NCBI GenBank assembly: GCA_030059675.1
Contig: JANVYQ010000002.1
Span: 144,260-208,259, forward strand
Source: Candidatus Pelearchaeum maunauluense
GTDB lineage: Archaea > Thermoproteota > Nitrososphaeria_A > Caldarchaeales > Caldarchaeaceae
Direction of reading: 5' to 3'
DNA: 64,000 nucleotides
Positions within the stretch are counted from its first letter, which is position 1, and each line of letters starts with the position of its first letter. Shown here in pieces: positions 1 to 9,498 of the stretch. A program made the translations under genes and the position numbers. Under the pieces are notes generated by a model. The model was given only the letters and a program-made list of their open reading frames with translations. It was not told where the DNA came from and did not search any database.

Positions 1-2
1 GA

Positions 3-629
3 GTGGCTGGGGTGAGCGGGATGTGGCTTAAGACACTGCGCGGAGCACTACCCCTAGCGACTATAATCTTCGTCATAACATTCTTCACGCGCATGACTGA
101 TAAGGGGATAACATTCATAACATTCTACGAATCATTCGCCTTCGCCTACCGTCTAGTTGTCTTCCTCTCGTCCTTCTCCCTATTCTTCCTCACCACCACG
201 CCAGAAGAGATAACGCTAACCCTAACGAAACTCAGAATACCATATCAATACACATTCGCCTTCGTATCAGCGATAAGATTCACGCCAGTACTTGCGGAAG
301 AGATGCAGAGCATAATGGACGCGCAGCGGGCGCGGGGTCTTGAGCTGGATAAGGGCGGTTTCCTACAGCGTATCAGAAAAATGATACCCGTGCTAGTTCC
401 GTTATTGGTAAATGTCTTACGCCGCTCCTATGAGCTGGCCGAGGCTATGGAGGTGAAGTGCTTCGGAGTTTCAAAGAATAGGACATACCTTAAAGAGCTG
501 AGACCAACGGGCAAAGATTATGCGTTTACTGCGGTGGTTATCGCGCTCTTTACCATAGTTGTCGTAGCTAGGATTTTCTACATTCAGCCAGCTCTCCACA
601 TCTTTGGTTCTCTCGGCCTTTTAGGCTAG
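3..629 (+). CDS. ecfT: ECF transporter transmembrane subunit EcfT (5' end cut by window)
   Basis: Membrane scaffold of an energy-coupling-factor vitamin/metal importer, which transmits ATP hydrolysis by EcfA/EcfA' to a substrate-binding S component. Several hydrophobic helices are visible, followed by the family's first Ala-Arg-Gly coupling motif (QRARGLELDKGG, about residues 108-119) and a second helix motif (YELAEAMEVKCFG, about 143-155). A final TM segment lies near the C-terminus. The listed GTG start sits at the window edge, and the family is usually longer, so the true start is probably outside. The 3' end overlaps the convergent aminotransferase by 62 bp. Substrate cannot be told from this subunit. 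Confidence 0.88.
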   Translation: MAGVSGMWLKTLRGALPLATIIFVITFFTRMTDKGITFITFYESFAFAYRLVVFLSSFSLFFLTTTPEEITLTLTKLRIPYQYTFAFVSAIRFTPVLAEEMQSIMDAQRARGLELDKGGFLQRIRKMIPVLVPLLVNVLRRSYELAEAMEVKCFGVSKNRTYLKELRPTGKDYAFTAVVIALFTIVVVARIFYIQPALHIFGSLGLLG

Positions 630-1791
630 ATAGACGAGCAAGCCTCCTACCAGCCTCCTCCAGAATGTCCAGATGACGCGCAAACTGGAATCTCACAATA
701 TCTTTACGCCATCCATCATGGTAAAAGCTGCTCCCAGGAACTACCGCCACACCAACCTCCCTAACCAGAAACTCGGCAAAAGAGCTGTCATCTTCGAAGC
801 CGAATTCAGTTATGTCGGCCAAAACAAAATATGCGGCCTGCGGCTTATAGTATTTGAACCCATTTTCCCCAAGAACGCGTAGCATCACCATCCTCCGCTT
901 GTTGTACTGTTCCACCAGCCAGCGATAGTATTCGTCAGGCAAGGACAGGGCGGTAGCGGCGGCCTCCTGAAGCGGATTAGGCGCCCCCACAGTCAAAAAC
1001 TCATGTATCTTCTTCACACCCTCCAGAAGCCCCTGCTCGCCGATAACCCAGCCAACACGCCATCCAGTAGCGTTATACGTCTTCGATATCCCACTTATCG
1101 TGAGAGTACGCTCAAACATCCCGTCAAGAGAAGCCAGACTAATATGCTTAAGCCCGTCATATATTATGTATTCATAGACCTCATCAACTATCGCTATTAC
1201 ATCATAATCTATGCAGAGGTCTCTGATTAGTTTAAGTTCCTCGCATGTGAAAACCTTACCAGAAGGATTGTTAGGATTGTTGAGTATCACAAGCTTCGTC
1301 TTGTTAGTAAAGGCGTTTTTCAGCTCCTCTTCATCAACCGCGAAGCTGGGCGGCTTAAGCTCAACAAACCGCGGAACACCACCAGCCAATAATGTGTCTG
1401 GCACGTAATTCTCGTAGAACGGCTCAAAAACAACAACCTCCTCACCAGGCTCAACCAACGAGAGAATCGACGCAACCATTCCCTCCGTGGTTCCGCAAGT
1501 AACCACAACCTCCGTCTCTGGGTCAATCTCTATGTTATTATACTTCCTAACACGCTCCGCCAGGGCTTGACGTAGCCGCGGACTACCCCACGCTATCGCG
1601 TATTGATTATAGCCTGCGTCAAGCGCCTGCTTAGCGGCATCCAAGACTTCTCTGGGAGGGTTGAAGTCAGGAGACCCCTGAGCAAGGTTGACTGCACGGT
1701 ATTTGGCCGCGAGCTGTGACATCAACCTGATCACCGACTCAGGGAAGTAGCCAACTCTAGAAGCAAGATACTTGCTCATACAGTAATACAC
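568..1791 (-). CDS. Class I/II PLP aminotransferase (aspartate/kynurenine-type)
   Basis: Fold-type I aminotransferase. The PLP lysine lies in SGISKTYNATGWRVGW (K237), with the usual NNPNNPSG motif near 171-178 and the aspartate of VDEVYEY near 203. Length of 407 aa is normal. The pattern GTTEGM and PFYENY resembles the kynurenine/glutamine transaminase-like branch, but substrate is not assignable. Two starts are possible: the first Met, or MSKYLASRVGYFPES four codons later, which looks the more natural N-terminus. The last about 20 residues overlap ecfT on the other strand and have no recognisable conservation, so the stop may have drifted downstream. Confidence 0.88.
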   Translation of the reverse strand: MYYCMSKYLASRVGYFPESVIRLMSQLAAKYRAVNLAQGSPDFNPPREVLDAAKQALDAGYNQYAIAWGSPRLRQALAERVRKYNNIEIDPETEVVVTCGTTEGMVASILSLVEPGEEVVVFEPFYENYVPDTLLAGGVPRFVELKPPSFAVDEEELKNAFTNKTKLVILNNPNNPSGKVFTCEELKLIRDLCIDYDVIAIVDEVYEYIIYDGLKHISLASLDGMFERTLTISGISKTYNATGWRVGWVIGEQGLLEGVKKIHEFLTVGAPNPLQEAAATALSLPDEYYRWLVEQYNKRRMVMLRVLGENGFKYYKPQAAYFVLADITEFGFEDDSSFAEFLVREVGVAVVPGSSFYHDGWRKDIVRFQFARHLDILEEAGRRLARLSSLKGRENQRCGELAECRKS

Positions 1792-1829
1792 CTACTATCA
1801 ATCCAATTCTGTGCGGGGGAGCCAGCTCA

Positions 1830-2393
1830 CTAATGATAGGTTATAAGCTCCTTCTCTTCAAGCATCTCTTGTAGGCGATGGACCGCGTCGTAGACGTCGC
1901 GCTCGTATTTCGCACCCGTACATACTAGCTTGCCGCTGGCGAACATCAGGATAACCACCTTGGGGTTATTCATCCTATATATGAGTCCTGGGAACTGCTC
2001 AGGCTCGTACATAACGTTCTCCAAGATTGTAGCTGCCTTCTCCAAATCTATTCTGCCGTGAAGGTCTATTGAAGCTACTATGTTCTGTATCTCTATTTGG
2101 GGCTCCTCGCGTATAAGGAAGTTCTCCTTCCTCAGGAGTTTGACTACGGTCTTCACAGCCTTAATGGATTCCTCCTCGTTTTTCGCTCCTGTACAGACCA
2201 TCTTGCCGCTGCTGAAGATTAGCGTGGCTGTCTTGGGCTTTGCAAGCCTAAAAACAAGGCCTGGAAACTGGGCTGGCTTATACTCCACATCTGGGAAAGT
2301 ACGCTGTATCTGCGCCAGGTCTAGACGCTGGAACAAAGTAACGCTGGCAACAACATTCTGTATCTCTATCTTTGGCTGTGGCCCTTTAGGCAT
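1830..2393 (-). CDS. tbp: TATA-box-binding protein
   Basis: General transcription factor that binds the promoter TATA box and recruits TFB and RNA polymerase. The 187 aa consist of two imperfect direct repeats (about 1-95 and 96-187). Each carries the family pattern IEIQN-[VI]-VAS, QFPGL-[VI]-[FY]-R and SGK-[ML]-VCTGAK, which defines the saddle fold. The ATG is followed at once by the conserved N-terminus, so the start is secure. Two tandem TATA-like boxes lie about 40-55 bp upstream. It is the last gene downstream of the lipoate/2-oxoacid dehydrogenase operon, but has its own promoter region. Confidence 0.97.
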   Translation of the reverse strand: MPKGPQPKIEIQNVVASVTLFQRLDLAQIQRTFPDVEYKPAQFPGLVFRLAKPKTATLIFSSGKMVCTGAKNEEESIKAVKTVVKLLRKENFLIREEPQIEIQNIVASIDLHGRIDLEKAATILENVMYEPEQFPGLIYRMNNPKVVILMFASGKLVCTGAKYERDVYDAVHRLQEMLEEKELITYH

Positions 2394-2430
2394 GTAGCTG
2401 GCTCGCCTTGTCTGCTCTGTTTAAAAACCC

Positions 2431-2448
2431 TTTATAAGCCTTTATAAG
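2431..2448 (-). promoter_or_regulatory. Tandem TATA boxes upstream of tbp
   Basis: The plus strand reads tttataagcc followed directly by tttataagca; on the minus strand this is two copies of CTTATAAA, 10 bp apart, about 38 and 48 bp before the tbp ATG. Either could direct transcription towards tbp, with a short 5' leader. Function is inferred from position and consensus. Confidence 0.55.
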
Positions 2449-2517
2449 CACGGCATAGAATGCAGCCCAACAAAGGCGCCATAGGGTGTAGAGGCATCTG
2501 GTTGGCCGTCGCTGGCC

Positions 2518-3186
2518 TTAAACAGCCTCGGCGGGGAGTAGAGACTCAAGCATGACATCCTCTATGTCTGACTCTAGCCTACGCGCAAATTCCTCCTTAA
2601 ACAGAATCTTCACCTCATCTAGATTGTAACTTCGGCCTTTAATTTTCTGAAGCGATGTTATCACGCTACTCTCCATACCACAAGGCCTTATACGTGTGAA
2701 ATATGAGAGGTCTGTATTCACGTTGAGCGCTATACCATGGTATGTTACCCAGTGTTTTACCGCAAGTCCTATTGATGCTATCTTTTTCCCACCAACCCAC
2801 ACACCAGGCATACCCTCAACACGCGAGGCCTCAACGCCCAGCCGACGTAGGGTCGCTATACAGCTCTCCTCAAGAATATTCACAAACTCTTTAACACCCA
2901 GCCCACGCTTGTTAAGGTCTATTATAGGATACGCAACCATCTGGCCTGGCCCGTGATAGGTCGCGTCCCCGCCTCGCTCAATACGATAAACAGGAATACT
3001 CCAGTCCAGTATGTTATGCTCGTCGCCTTTCCTGCCTAATGTGAAGACGTGGGGGTGCTCCACGAGAAGTAGCAAGTCTCCGACTTTTTCTTGTATTCTT
3101 AGCTCAACCAGCTTTAGCTGAAGGTTCCAAGTCCATTCATAGTCCGCATACCCAAGGTCGCAGCATACTATTTTAGCGCGGGGCAA
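2518..3186 (-). CDS. lipB: Lipoyl(octanoyl) transferase LipB
   Basis: Transfers octanoyl groups from acyl-carrier protein to the lipoyl domain of 2-oxoacid dehydrogenases; LipA then inserts the sulfurs. The family signature RGGDATYHGPGQ is present at about residues 71-82, the active-site lysine in GGKKIASIG, and the catalytic cysteine in IRPCGMESSV. Length of 222 aa is normal for LipB, and this pattern distinguishes it from the ligase LplA. The start overlaps the end of the E3 gene by 14 bp, so it is cotranscribed with the complex it modifies. Confidence 0.94.
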   Translation of the reverse strand: MPRAKIVCCDLGYADYEWTWNLQLKLVELRIQEKVGDLLLLVEHPHVFTLGRKGDEHNILDWSIPVYRIERGGDATYHGPGQMVAYPIIDLNKRGLGVKEFVNILEESCIATLRRLGVEASRVEGMPGVWVGGKKIASIGLAVKHWVTYHGIALNVNTDLSYFTRIRPCGMESSVITSLQKIKGRSYNLDEVKILFKEEFARRLESDIEDVMLESLLPAEAV

Positions 3187-4570
3187 GGTGTATCGCCCTC
3201 CTTAAAACGGCGTGGGCTGCTTCATTAATTGACTCTGCGAATGTTGGGTGTGCGTGTATCGTGTATCCCACGTCCTCGGCGGTGGCCGCCATCTCCAGCG
3301 CGAGCGCGGCCTCGTTTATAAGCTCCGTCGCATGCGGCGCCGCTATGTGAATCCCAAGAATACTACCAGACTCACCCTCGGCAACTATCTTAACCACACC
3401 CTCAGTTTCGTCCTCCAGAACACCACGCCCAAGGGCAGAGAGGGGAAAACGCGCAGACGTTACAGAGAAGCCAGAGTTTCGCGCCTCAGCCTCGGTATAG
3501 CCGACAGACCCTATCTCAGGGTCGGTGAATATGGCGTTGGGAACCGCTCTATTATCAAAGACGGAGTTCTGGCCAGCTATGACCTCCGCCGCGACTATCC
3601 CCTGTCTGGAGGCTCTATGAGCTAAGAAAGGCGGGCCCGTAGCGTCGCCTATCGCATAAACCCCGTCAACGCTAGTGCGCATCCTATCATCAACCTTAAT
3701 GAACCCCTTACCATCCAGCTCAACTCCCAACTCGCGGAGCTTCTCCACCCACTTAGTTGGTCTCTTTCCAACAGCAACCAATACACGATCCACAGCATAC
3801 TTATCTCCAGACGTTAAATTAACACGCACCCCATCATCGTCTTTTCTATAGTTTTCAACGGTGGTTCCCAAATGTATCTTGACACCCCTCCTCTCCAGTG
3901 AGCGTTTTACTATTCTGGCGAGCTCTGGCTCCACTCCAGGAAGAAGCTGCTGCATGAGTTCTATGATTATTACTTCGCTACCTAGTTTGGAGTAGGCTGT
4001 ACCTAGCTCCAGCCCTATGGGGCCTCCGCCGACTACGAGGAGGCGCTTGGGTAGTTCGCGTAGTGAGAGAGCCTCGGCAAATGAGATTACATGCTTTCCG
4101 TCAAAAGGTATGCTGGGTAGCTCTGTGGGGGCTGTTCCAGATGCTATAACTATGCTGCTGGCGGAAACTACCTCGCGGGAGCCGTTGGTAGTTATCTCCA
4201 CACTACTATTATCCACAAGCTCCGCGTGTCCTTTCACAATCTTTACACCATTTGACTTTAAGAGGAACGCTATACCATCACGGAGGCGTTGTATCACCTT
4301 ATCCTTCTTCTCCTGAAGCTTTGCCAAGCTGGGTTGAAGCTCGCCTGAGAGAGCGCCGTCGTTGACGAGCTTCTTAGCTTCGTAGAACTTGTTGGCAAAC
4401 GATATTATGACCTTGGAGGGGATGCATCCAGCGTTGGTGCATTCTCCCCCAAGCTCCCTCTCCTCAACGAGGAGAGCCTTCTTGCCCAACTGGCCCAGCC
4501 TTATGGCGCATACATAGCCGCCTGGCCCGCCGCCGATTACCACGGCGTCATACTTCTCAGTCAATACCAC
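3173..4570 (-). CDS. lpdA: Dihydrolipoyl dehydrogenase (E3)
   Basis: Flavoprotein that reoxidises dihydrolipoyl groups on E2 with NAD+. FAD-binding GGGPGGYV lies near residues 13-20. The redox disulfide is GGECTNAGCIPSK (C44 and C49). A second, NAD-binding GGGPIGLELG follows in mid-protein, then the second FAD motif YAIGDATG. The C-terminal dimer-interface active site HAHPTFAESINEAA supplies the His-Glu pair. Length of 465 aa is typical. It lies between E2 and lipB in the operon. Confidence 0.96.
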   Translation of the reverse strand: MVLTEKYDAVVIGGGPGGYVCAIRLGQLGKKALLVEERELGGECTNAGCIPSKVIISFANKFYEAKKLVNDGALSGELQPSLAKLQEKKDKVIQRLRDGIAFLLKSNGVKIVKGHAELVDNSSVEITTNGSREVVSASSIVIASGTAPTELPSIPFDGKHVISFAEALSLRELPKRLLVVGGGPIGLELGTAYSKLGSEVIIIELMQQLLPGVEPELARIVKRSLERRGVKIHLGTTVENYRKDDDGVRVNLTSGDKYAVDRVLVAVGKRPTKWVEKLRELGVELDGKGFIKVDDRMRTSVDGVYAIGDATGPPFLAHRASRQGIVAAEVIAGQNSVFDNRAVPNAIFTDPEIGSVGYTEAEARNSGFSVTSARFPLSALGRGVLEDETEGVVKIVAEGESGSILGIHIAAPHATELINEAALALEMAATAEDVGYTIHAHPTFAESINEAAHAVLRRAIHLAPR

Positions 4571-4609
4571 ACCCCAACACCAGCATAGCTAGCTTATAGT
4601 TATGCGTTT

Positions 4610-5779
4610 TTAGATTATCATGAGGGCTGGGTTCTCAAGATATCGTTTGAGCCTGTTCATGAAGCGGCTTACGTAAGCGCCATCCACTACACGATGGTCA
4701 AAAGTTAGTGCTAATGTTATCTCTGGTCTTATTATGAGCTGGTCTCCCTCTACTGCTGGCCGTTTCTCCACACGGCCCACGCCGAGTATGGCTACCTCTG
4801 GATAGTTTATTATTGGCGTTCCGCTAAGCCCCCCTATCGCCCCGTAGTTGGTTATGCTGAATGTACCGCCGCTAACGTCTTCCAGCTTTAGAGCACCGCG
4901 CCGCGCCCTGTCTACCAGCTCGCTAATCTCAACCGCAAGAGTTATGACATCCTTACTCTCAACATTCTTAACGACGGGAACCAGAAGCCCCTCAGGCGTA
5001 TCAACAGCGACGCCAAAATTATAATGCTTGTAGACTACTATCTCCTGCTTTTCATCATCAACCGTAGCATTAAGCATGGGGAATTCCCCAAGACTCTTAA
5101 CCAGCGCCTTCATGATGAATGGCAGGTAGGTTATCTTGACGCCGCGCTCCTCGGCAATTTGCCGCGCCTCGTCGCGAAGTCTTATCAACTGAGTCACATC
5201 AATATACTCGAAAATCGTTACTGGGGCAGCGCGGGATACTGATTTTACAAGCCTTTCTGCTATCATTCTACGTAAGCCGCGGAGCGGTATTCTCTCCTCG
5301 CCGACGATGGTCTCAGGCCTGGTGGCTGTTATTGTTGGTGGCGAGCTTGCCGCCTTTCGCACATCCTCCTCGGTTATCCTTCCACCAGGTCCCGTACCCT
5401 TGATGATAGAGAGGTCTACTCCTAACTCGCGAGCTAGCTTTCTTACTGCTGGCGTTGCTAGGACGCGCTGTTCTTGCGGCCTTGTTGGCTGTGCCGTCTG
5501 TGTTGCTGGTTGCCTAGGTGTTGTTGGGGTTTCGGCTTGTTCCTGGCTTGTCTGAATCTCTGCTATGGGTTCGCCTACCTTGACCACCTGCCCCTCGCGA
5601 GCGAGTAGCTTGACTACCTGCCCCTCATATGGGGATGGAATCTCCACATTCACTTTCACCGTCATAACCTCAACGAGGGGCTGATACTTCTTTACAAAGT
5701 CCCCCTCCTTAACCAGCCACCTGATAATCTCGCCCTCGCTAATACCTTCACCAATATCAGGAAGTTTTAGCAGGGTCAT
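4610..5779 (-). CDS. 2-oxoacid dehydrogenase E2 (dihydrolipoyl acyltransferase)
   Basis: Core acyltransferase of the complex. The N-terminal lipoyl domain (about 1-76) carries the lipoylation site VMTVKVNVEIPSP with K42. A Pro/Thr/Gln-rich linker (about 80-105) follows, then a peripheral-subunit-binding domain (ATPAVRKLARELGVDLS, about 109-145). The catalytic domain (about 165-389) ends with DHRVVDGAY, which contains the HxxxDG motif. One lipoyl domain and 389 aa match archaeal and Gram-positive branched-chain or pyruvate types. Substrate (pyruvate, branched-chain or other 2-oxoacid) cannot be assigned from sequence alone. Confidence 0.95.
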   Translation of the reverse strand: MTLLKLPDIGEGISEGEIIRWLVKEGDFVKKYQPLVEVMTVKVNVEIPSPYEGQVVKLLAREGQVVKVGEPIAEIQTSQEQAETPTTPRQPATQTAQPTRPQEQRVLATPAVRKLARELGVDLSIIKGTGPGGRITEEDVRKAASSPPTITATRPETIVGEERIPLRGLRRMIAERLVKSVSRAAPVTIFEYIDVTQLIRLRDEARQIAEERGVKITYLPFIMKALVKSLGEFPMLNATVDDEKQEIVVYKHYNFGVAVDTPEGLLVPVVKNVESKDVITLAVEISELVDRARRGALKLEDVSGGTFSITNYGAIGGLSGTPIINYPEVAILGVGRVEKRPAVEGDQLIIRPEITLALTFDHRVVDGAYVSRFMNRLKRYLENPALMII

Positions 5780-5792
5780 GGGAGTTCACCGC

Positions 5793-6770
5793 TTAGAACG
5801 AGACGGCCCTTTTGATAGCATCTAATATACGCCTCTCGTTGGGTAGGTATAAGTGTTCATGAACTAGGGGGAATGGTGTGTCGTAGCCCGCCACGCGTAT
5901 AATCGGCGATTGTAGGCTCAGGATTTCCCGCTCTGCTATGAACGCCGCTATCTCCGCACCGAATCCACATATCTTCGGAGCTTCATGGACTATAATAGGC
6001 CGTCCAGTCTTGCGCACGGTCTTTATTATCGCCTCACCGTCGAAAGGAAGTAGAGACCTCAAATCAAGGACTTCTACGCTTATTCCTTCTTTCTCGGCTT
6101 TCTCCGCTGCGGCTTCACACTCATACACCATCGCTCCATACGTTATCAGAGAAACATCACTACCCTCGCGAACGAGGCGTGAAACGCCTATTGGGACTGT
6201 ATAATCACCTTCGGGAACCTCGCCCTTCACGCTGCGGTAAATCCTCTTAGGCTCAAAGAATATTACGGGGTCTTCATCCCTTATGGCTGAGATAAGTAGC
6301 CCCTTGGCGTCGTATGGCGTTGATGGTATAACTACCTTAAGCCCAGCGGTGTGTATAAAATATGCTTCTGGGCTTTGGGAGTGGTGTAGCCCTCCCTTCA
6401 CACCTCCGCCGTAGGGTGCTCTTATGACGAGTGGTGCAGAGAACTGCCCACCAGACCTGTAGCGTATCTTCGCTATGTTTGAGACTATCTGGTCAAACCC
6501 GCCGTATATGAAGTCGGCAAACTGTATCTCGGCAACAGGCCTAAGGCCGTAGATTGCCATTCCGAGCGCAACGCCTACTATAGCTGATTCTGCTAGAGGG
6601 GTGTCTATAACCCTGTCGGGACCAAACTCCTCATACAACCCCTCGGTGCAGAGGAAGACGCCGCCTCTACGGCCCACGTCCTCGCCCATCACGATAACCC
6701 TATCGTCGCGCCGCATCTCCTCGCGGAGAGCCTGATTTATCGCCTGGGCGAGTGAAATAACCGCCAACAC
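5793..6770 (-). CDS. 2-oxoacid dehydrogenase E1 beta
   Basis: Beta subunit of the heterotetrameric thiamine-diphosphate decarboxylase. Recognisable elements are [12 protein letters not shown], the loop [32 protein letters not shown] and the C-terminal [16 protein letters not shown]. Length of 325 aa is standard. The alpha gene ends 10 bp upstream and the E2 gene begins 13 bp downstream. The annotated ATG gives a short [20 protein letters not shown]-terminus, as expected. Confidence 0.95.
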   Translation of the reverse strand: MLAVISLAQAINQALREEMRRDDRVIVMGEDVGRRGGVFLCTEGLYEEFGPDRVIDTPLAESAIVGVALGMAIYGLRPVAEIQFADFIYGGFDQIVSNIAKIRYRSGGQFSAPLVIRAPYGGGVKGGLHHSQSPEAYFIHTAGLKVVIPSTPYDAKGLLISAIRDEDPVIFFEPKRIYRSVKGEVPEGDYTVPIGVSRLVREGSDVSLITYGAMVYECEAAAEKAEKEGISVEVLDLRSLLPFDGEAIIKTVRKTGRPIIVHEAPKICGFGAEIAAFIAEREILSLQSPIIRVAGYDTPFPLVHEHLYLPNERRILDAIKRAVSF

Positions 6771-6780
6771 CTCTCACCTC

Positions 6781-7869
6781 CTAAATAAATCTAGAGAACT
6801 CATCACGCTCTTCAGCCAAGTGCCATGGCTCGCTTTCATAGACATCGGCAAATATTACATCAGGCTTGAGTGGCCGTTTTCGCTCCGCTTTCTCAATCTC
6901 GAGCTTAATGTCTTCTTCAATCTCCTCATGGAGCTTTGCGTCATCTTCCTCGCTCCACAGGCCGCGCCGTATTAAAAAGCGCTTAAACCTTGCTATGGGG
7001 TCTCTCTCCCGCCATTTCTCAACCTCCGCATGTTCCCTATAGCGGCTGGGGTCGTCTGCCGTTGTGTGAGGACCAAGCCTATATGTGAAGGCCTCTATGA
7101 GGGTCGGCCCCTCACCCCGCCGCGCCTTCTCAATAGCGCGTTTAGTCGCGGAATAGCAGGCAAGAACGTCGTTTCCATCAACCCACACGCCCTCAAAACC
7201 ATACGCAACAGCCTTCTCGGCTATTGTTTTAGTAGCGGTCTGCCGCGAGAACGGGCATGATATTGCATATTGGTTATTCTGGCAGAAGAAAACTACAGGT
7301 GCTTTGAAGACGCCAGCGAAGTTAAGTGCTTCATGGAAATCACCCTTGGATGTCGCTCCATCGCCAAAGTATGTTATCGCAACGGCTTTCTCTCCCCTAT
7401 ACTTTGCGGCCATAGCAAACCCTACAGCCGTAGGTATCTGCATACCCACAGGAACAGGAGCGGGAACTATCTTATGCCGCCTACTGCCATAGACAGCCAT
7501 ATCATGACCATGTAGTGGGTCTTCCTCGTTGCAGAATTGGCGGTTTAGTATCTCTGAAATCGGGACTCCCCGCGCTATGTAGACAGGTATCTCGCGGTAT
7601 GAGGGGAAGACCCAGTCCTCTGACTCCAGTGTGTGCGCGCTTCCCACCATAGCGGCTTCCTGCCCCTCGCTGGGAGCATGTATGGCTACGCGACCCATGC
7701 GTTGAAGCCGCATAAGCCAGCTATCAAGACGGCGGGCAAGAACCATATCCCGATACATCTTCAACATCTGCGAGGTGGAGAGTTCGGGTAAGTGCTCCTC
7801 GTCAGCTGAGCCGTCTAATGAGATTATCTGAAACGCCCCCATCACGCATCCAACTATAGACATTTGCAT
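6781..7869 (-). CDS. 2-oxoacid dehydrogenase E1 alpha
   Basis: Alpha subunit, which binds thiamine diphosphate and decarboxylates the 2-oxoacid. The ThDP motif begins at GDGATSKGDFHEALNFA and runs to the QNNQYAIS asparagines. The phosphorylation-loop region YRLGPHTTADDPSRYR and the conserved PSYREIPV are also present. Length is 362 aa from the listed ATG. ATGs at 7863 and 7842 are plausible alternatives, because AT-rich TATA-like boxes lie at about 7875-7895. The conserved region starts near residue 30. Confidence 0.94.
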   Translation of the reverse strand: MQMSIVGCVMGAFQIISLDGSADEEHLPELSTSQMLKMYRDMVLARRLDSWLMRLQRMGRVAIHAPSEGQEAAMVGSAHTLESEDWVFPSYREIPVYIARGVPISEILNRQFCNEEDPLHGHDMAVYGSRRHKIVPAPVPVGMQIPTAVGFAMAAKYRGEKAVAITYFGDGATSKGDFHEALNFAGVFKAPVVFFCQNNQYAISCPFSRQTATKTIAEKAVAYGFEGVWVDGNDVLACYSATKRAIEKARRGEGPTLIEAFTYRLGPHTTADDPSRYREHAEVEKWRERDPIARFKRFLIRRGLWSEEDDAKLHEEIEEDIKLEIEKAERKRPLKPDVIFADVYESEPWHLAEERDEFSRFI

Positions 7870-7911
7870 GCATGCTTATAATTTCTTATACAACTACCTA
7901 TAGGCGAGATT

Positions 7912-8793
7912 TCATCTACCATGCCTTATTAACATCTCTAAGAAGAACTCCCCAGCCCTGTACGAGCTTCTAACAAGCGGCCCGGAGGCTACGTACAGGA
8001 ACCCCATACGTTCAGCCTCCCTACGGTAATACTCAAACACGGAGGGATGAACATACTCGCGCACGGGTATGTGGTTTAGGGTAGGCCTAAGATACTGGCC
8101 GAGGGTAACGATATCCACACCAGCCTCGCGTAGCCGCCTTAATGTGTAAAGAACCTCTTCAACGTTTTCACCAAGCCCCAACATTATGGACGATTTGGTA
8201 TATATCGCTGGGTCAAGCTCCTTAACCATCCTTAAAACAGTTAGAGACTGCTCAAATGACGCCCTCCTATCGCGTATTTGCGGCGTTAAGCGCGGTACCG
8301 TCTCCACATTATGCGCTATCACCTCTGGCTTAGCCTCCACTACCTTCGCTATTGCCTCGCGAGAGCCGTTAAAGTCGGGTATGAGCGTCTCAACTAGTAT
8401 GTTGGGGTCTTGCTGCTTTATCGCGCGTACTGTGGCGGCGAAGTGCGAGGCCCCTCCATCTGGGAGGTCGTCGCGACATACTGATGTGAGAACGACAAAC
8501 CTTATCCCCATCTCCTTAACTGCACGAGCCACACGCTCAGGCTCGTCATCCTCAACTATCCCTCCAGGATGGCCGGTCTTAACTGCGCAAAACCTACAGC
8601 CACGCGTACATATGTCGCCCATCAACATTATCGTGGCCGTACCACCGCCCCAACACTCACCCAAATTAGGGCATAACGCCTCTTCACAGACAGTATGCAG
8701 CCTATAACGCTTGATTATACCCCTAAGCCTGAGATACTCAGGCCCAGCAGGTATCTTGGCTTTAATCCACTCAGGCTTTCTCAGCGTCTGCAT
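7912..8793 (-). CDS. lipA: Lipoyl synthase LipA (radical SAM)
   Basis: Inserts two sulfurs into protein-bound octanoyl groups. The auxiliary-cluster motif [12 protein letters not shown] (CX4CX5C) comes first, followed by the radical-SAM cluster CTRGCRFC (CX3CX2C). The C-terminal RSSYRAGE, which ligates the auxiliary cluster, is intact. Length of 293 aa is normal. It heads the minus-strand operon, 42 bp upstream of E1 alpha. A TATA-like tttaaaag lies about 25 bp before the ATG, suggesting a very short leader. Confidence 0.96.
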   Translation of the reverse strand: MQTLRKPEWIKAKIPAGPEYLRLRGIIKRYRLHTVCEEALCPNLGECWGGGTATIMLMGDICTRGCRFCAVKTGHPGGIVEDDEPERVARAVKEMGIRFVVLTSVCRDDLPDGGASHFAATVRAIKQQDPNILVETLIPDFNGSREAIAKVVEAKPEVIAHNVETVPRLTPQIRDRRASFEQSLTVLRMVKELDPAIYTKSSIMLGLGENVEEVLYTLRRLREAGVDIVTLGQYLRPTLNHIPVREYVHPSVFEYYRREAERMGFLYVASGPLVRSSYRAGEFFLEMLIRHGR

Positions 8794-9012
8794 TTCCTAG
8801 AAAAGACAGATAGATGACTTTTAAACTCTAACAAACCCGCCAAATAGCTAAAAATCCGCCACATGGAAAAATACGTATATTCGCATATAAGATGCCACTA
8901 AAACATCGTAAAAATTCAATGAATAGCCATACAGACCCGTAGGGGATGATGTTTAAGCATATATGCTACTCTCATACGTTGGATTTCTGGAATTAGGAAA
9001 GGTGCGTCACGC

Positions 9013-9450
9013 GTGATATACGAGGAATCAGCAGGCGCCGTTGTCTTCTATGACTCAGAGAGGGGGCCTGAATATCTGGTTTTACTCTACGATGCTGGCC
9101 ACTGGGACTTTCCAAAAGGTGGTCTGGAGTTCGGAGAGAGCGAGATAGACGCGGCTATACGCGAGGTTCGCGAGGAGACGGGCCTGGAGAATATTCAGAT
9201 AATAGAGGGATTCCGCAAAGAGATAGAATACATGTACCACAAGAAACGAGACCTGGTGAAGAAAAGGGTTGCCTTTTATCTGGCTAAGTCAGATACGAAA
9301 GAGGTGAAGCTCTCTTACGAGCATAAAGACTTTGCCTGGCTGGACTATGAAAACGCCATGAGGCGGCTAACATTCAAGACGGCCAAGGATACACTGGCTG
9401 AGGCCCATAGATTCCTTATGCAGAACCAGAAAAAGCTGAGTGAGACTTAA
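9013..9450 (+). CDS. Nudix hydrolase, Ap4A-hydrolase-like
   Basis: Small Nudix enzyme that hydrolyses a nucleoside diphosphate linked to another moiety. The Nudix box GGLEFGESEIDAAIREVREETGL matches GX5EX7REUXEEXGU. The N-terminus (YEESAGAVVFY) and the DFPKGGLE context resemble diadenosine-polyphosphate hydrolases, but substrate is uncertain. GTG start; an AGGAAAGGTG ribosome-binding-type stretch lies just upstream. It diverges from lipA across a 219 bp gap. Confidence 0.88.
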   Translation: MIYEESAGAVVFYDSERGPEYLVLLYDAGHWDFPKGGLEFGESEIDAAIREVREETGLENIQIIEGFRKEIEYMYHKKRDLVKKRVAFYLAKSDTKEVKLSYEHKDFAWLDYENAMRRLTFKTAKDTLAEAHRFLMQNQKKLSET

Positions 9451-9498
9451 ATGATGAGAAATTGAATCGCCAACAGCCATACAGGTGATAAAGACGCT

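Noticed and set aside
8186-8707. 173-aa plus-strand ORF
   Set aside because: Shadow of lipA, whose motifs are intact on the other strand.
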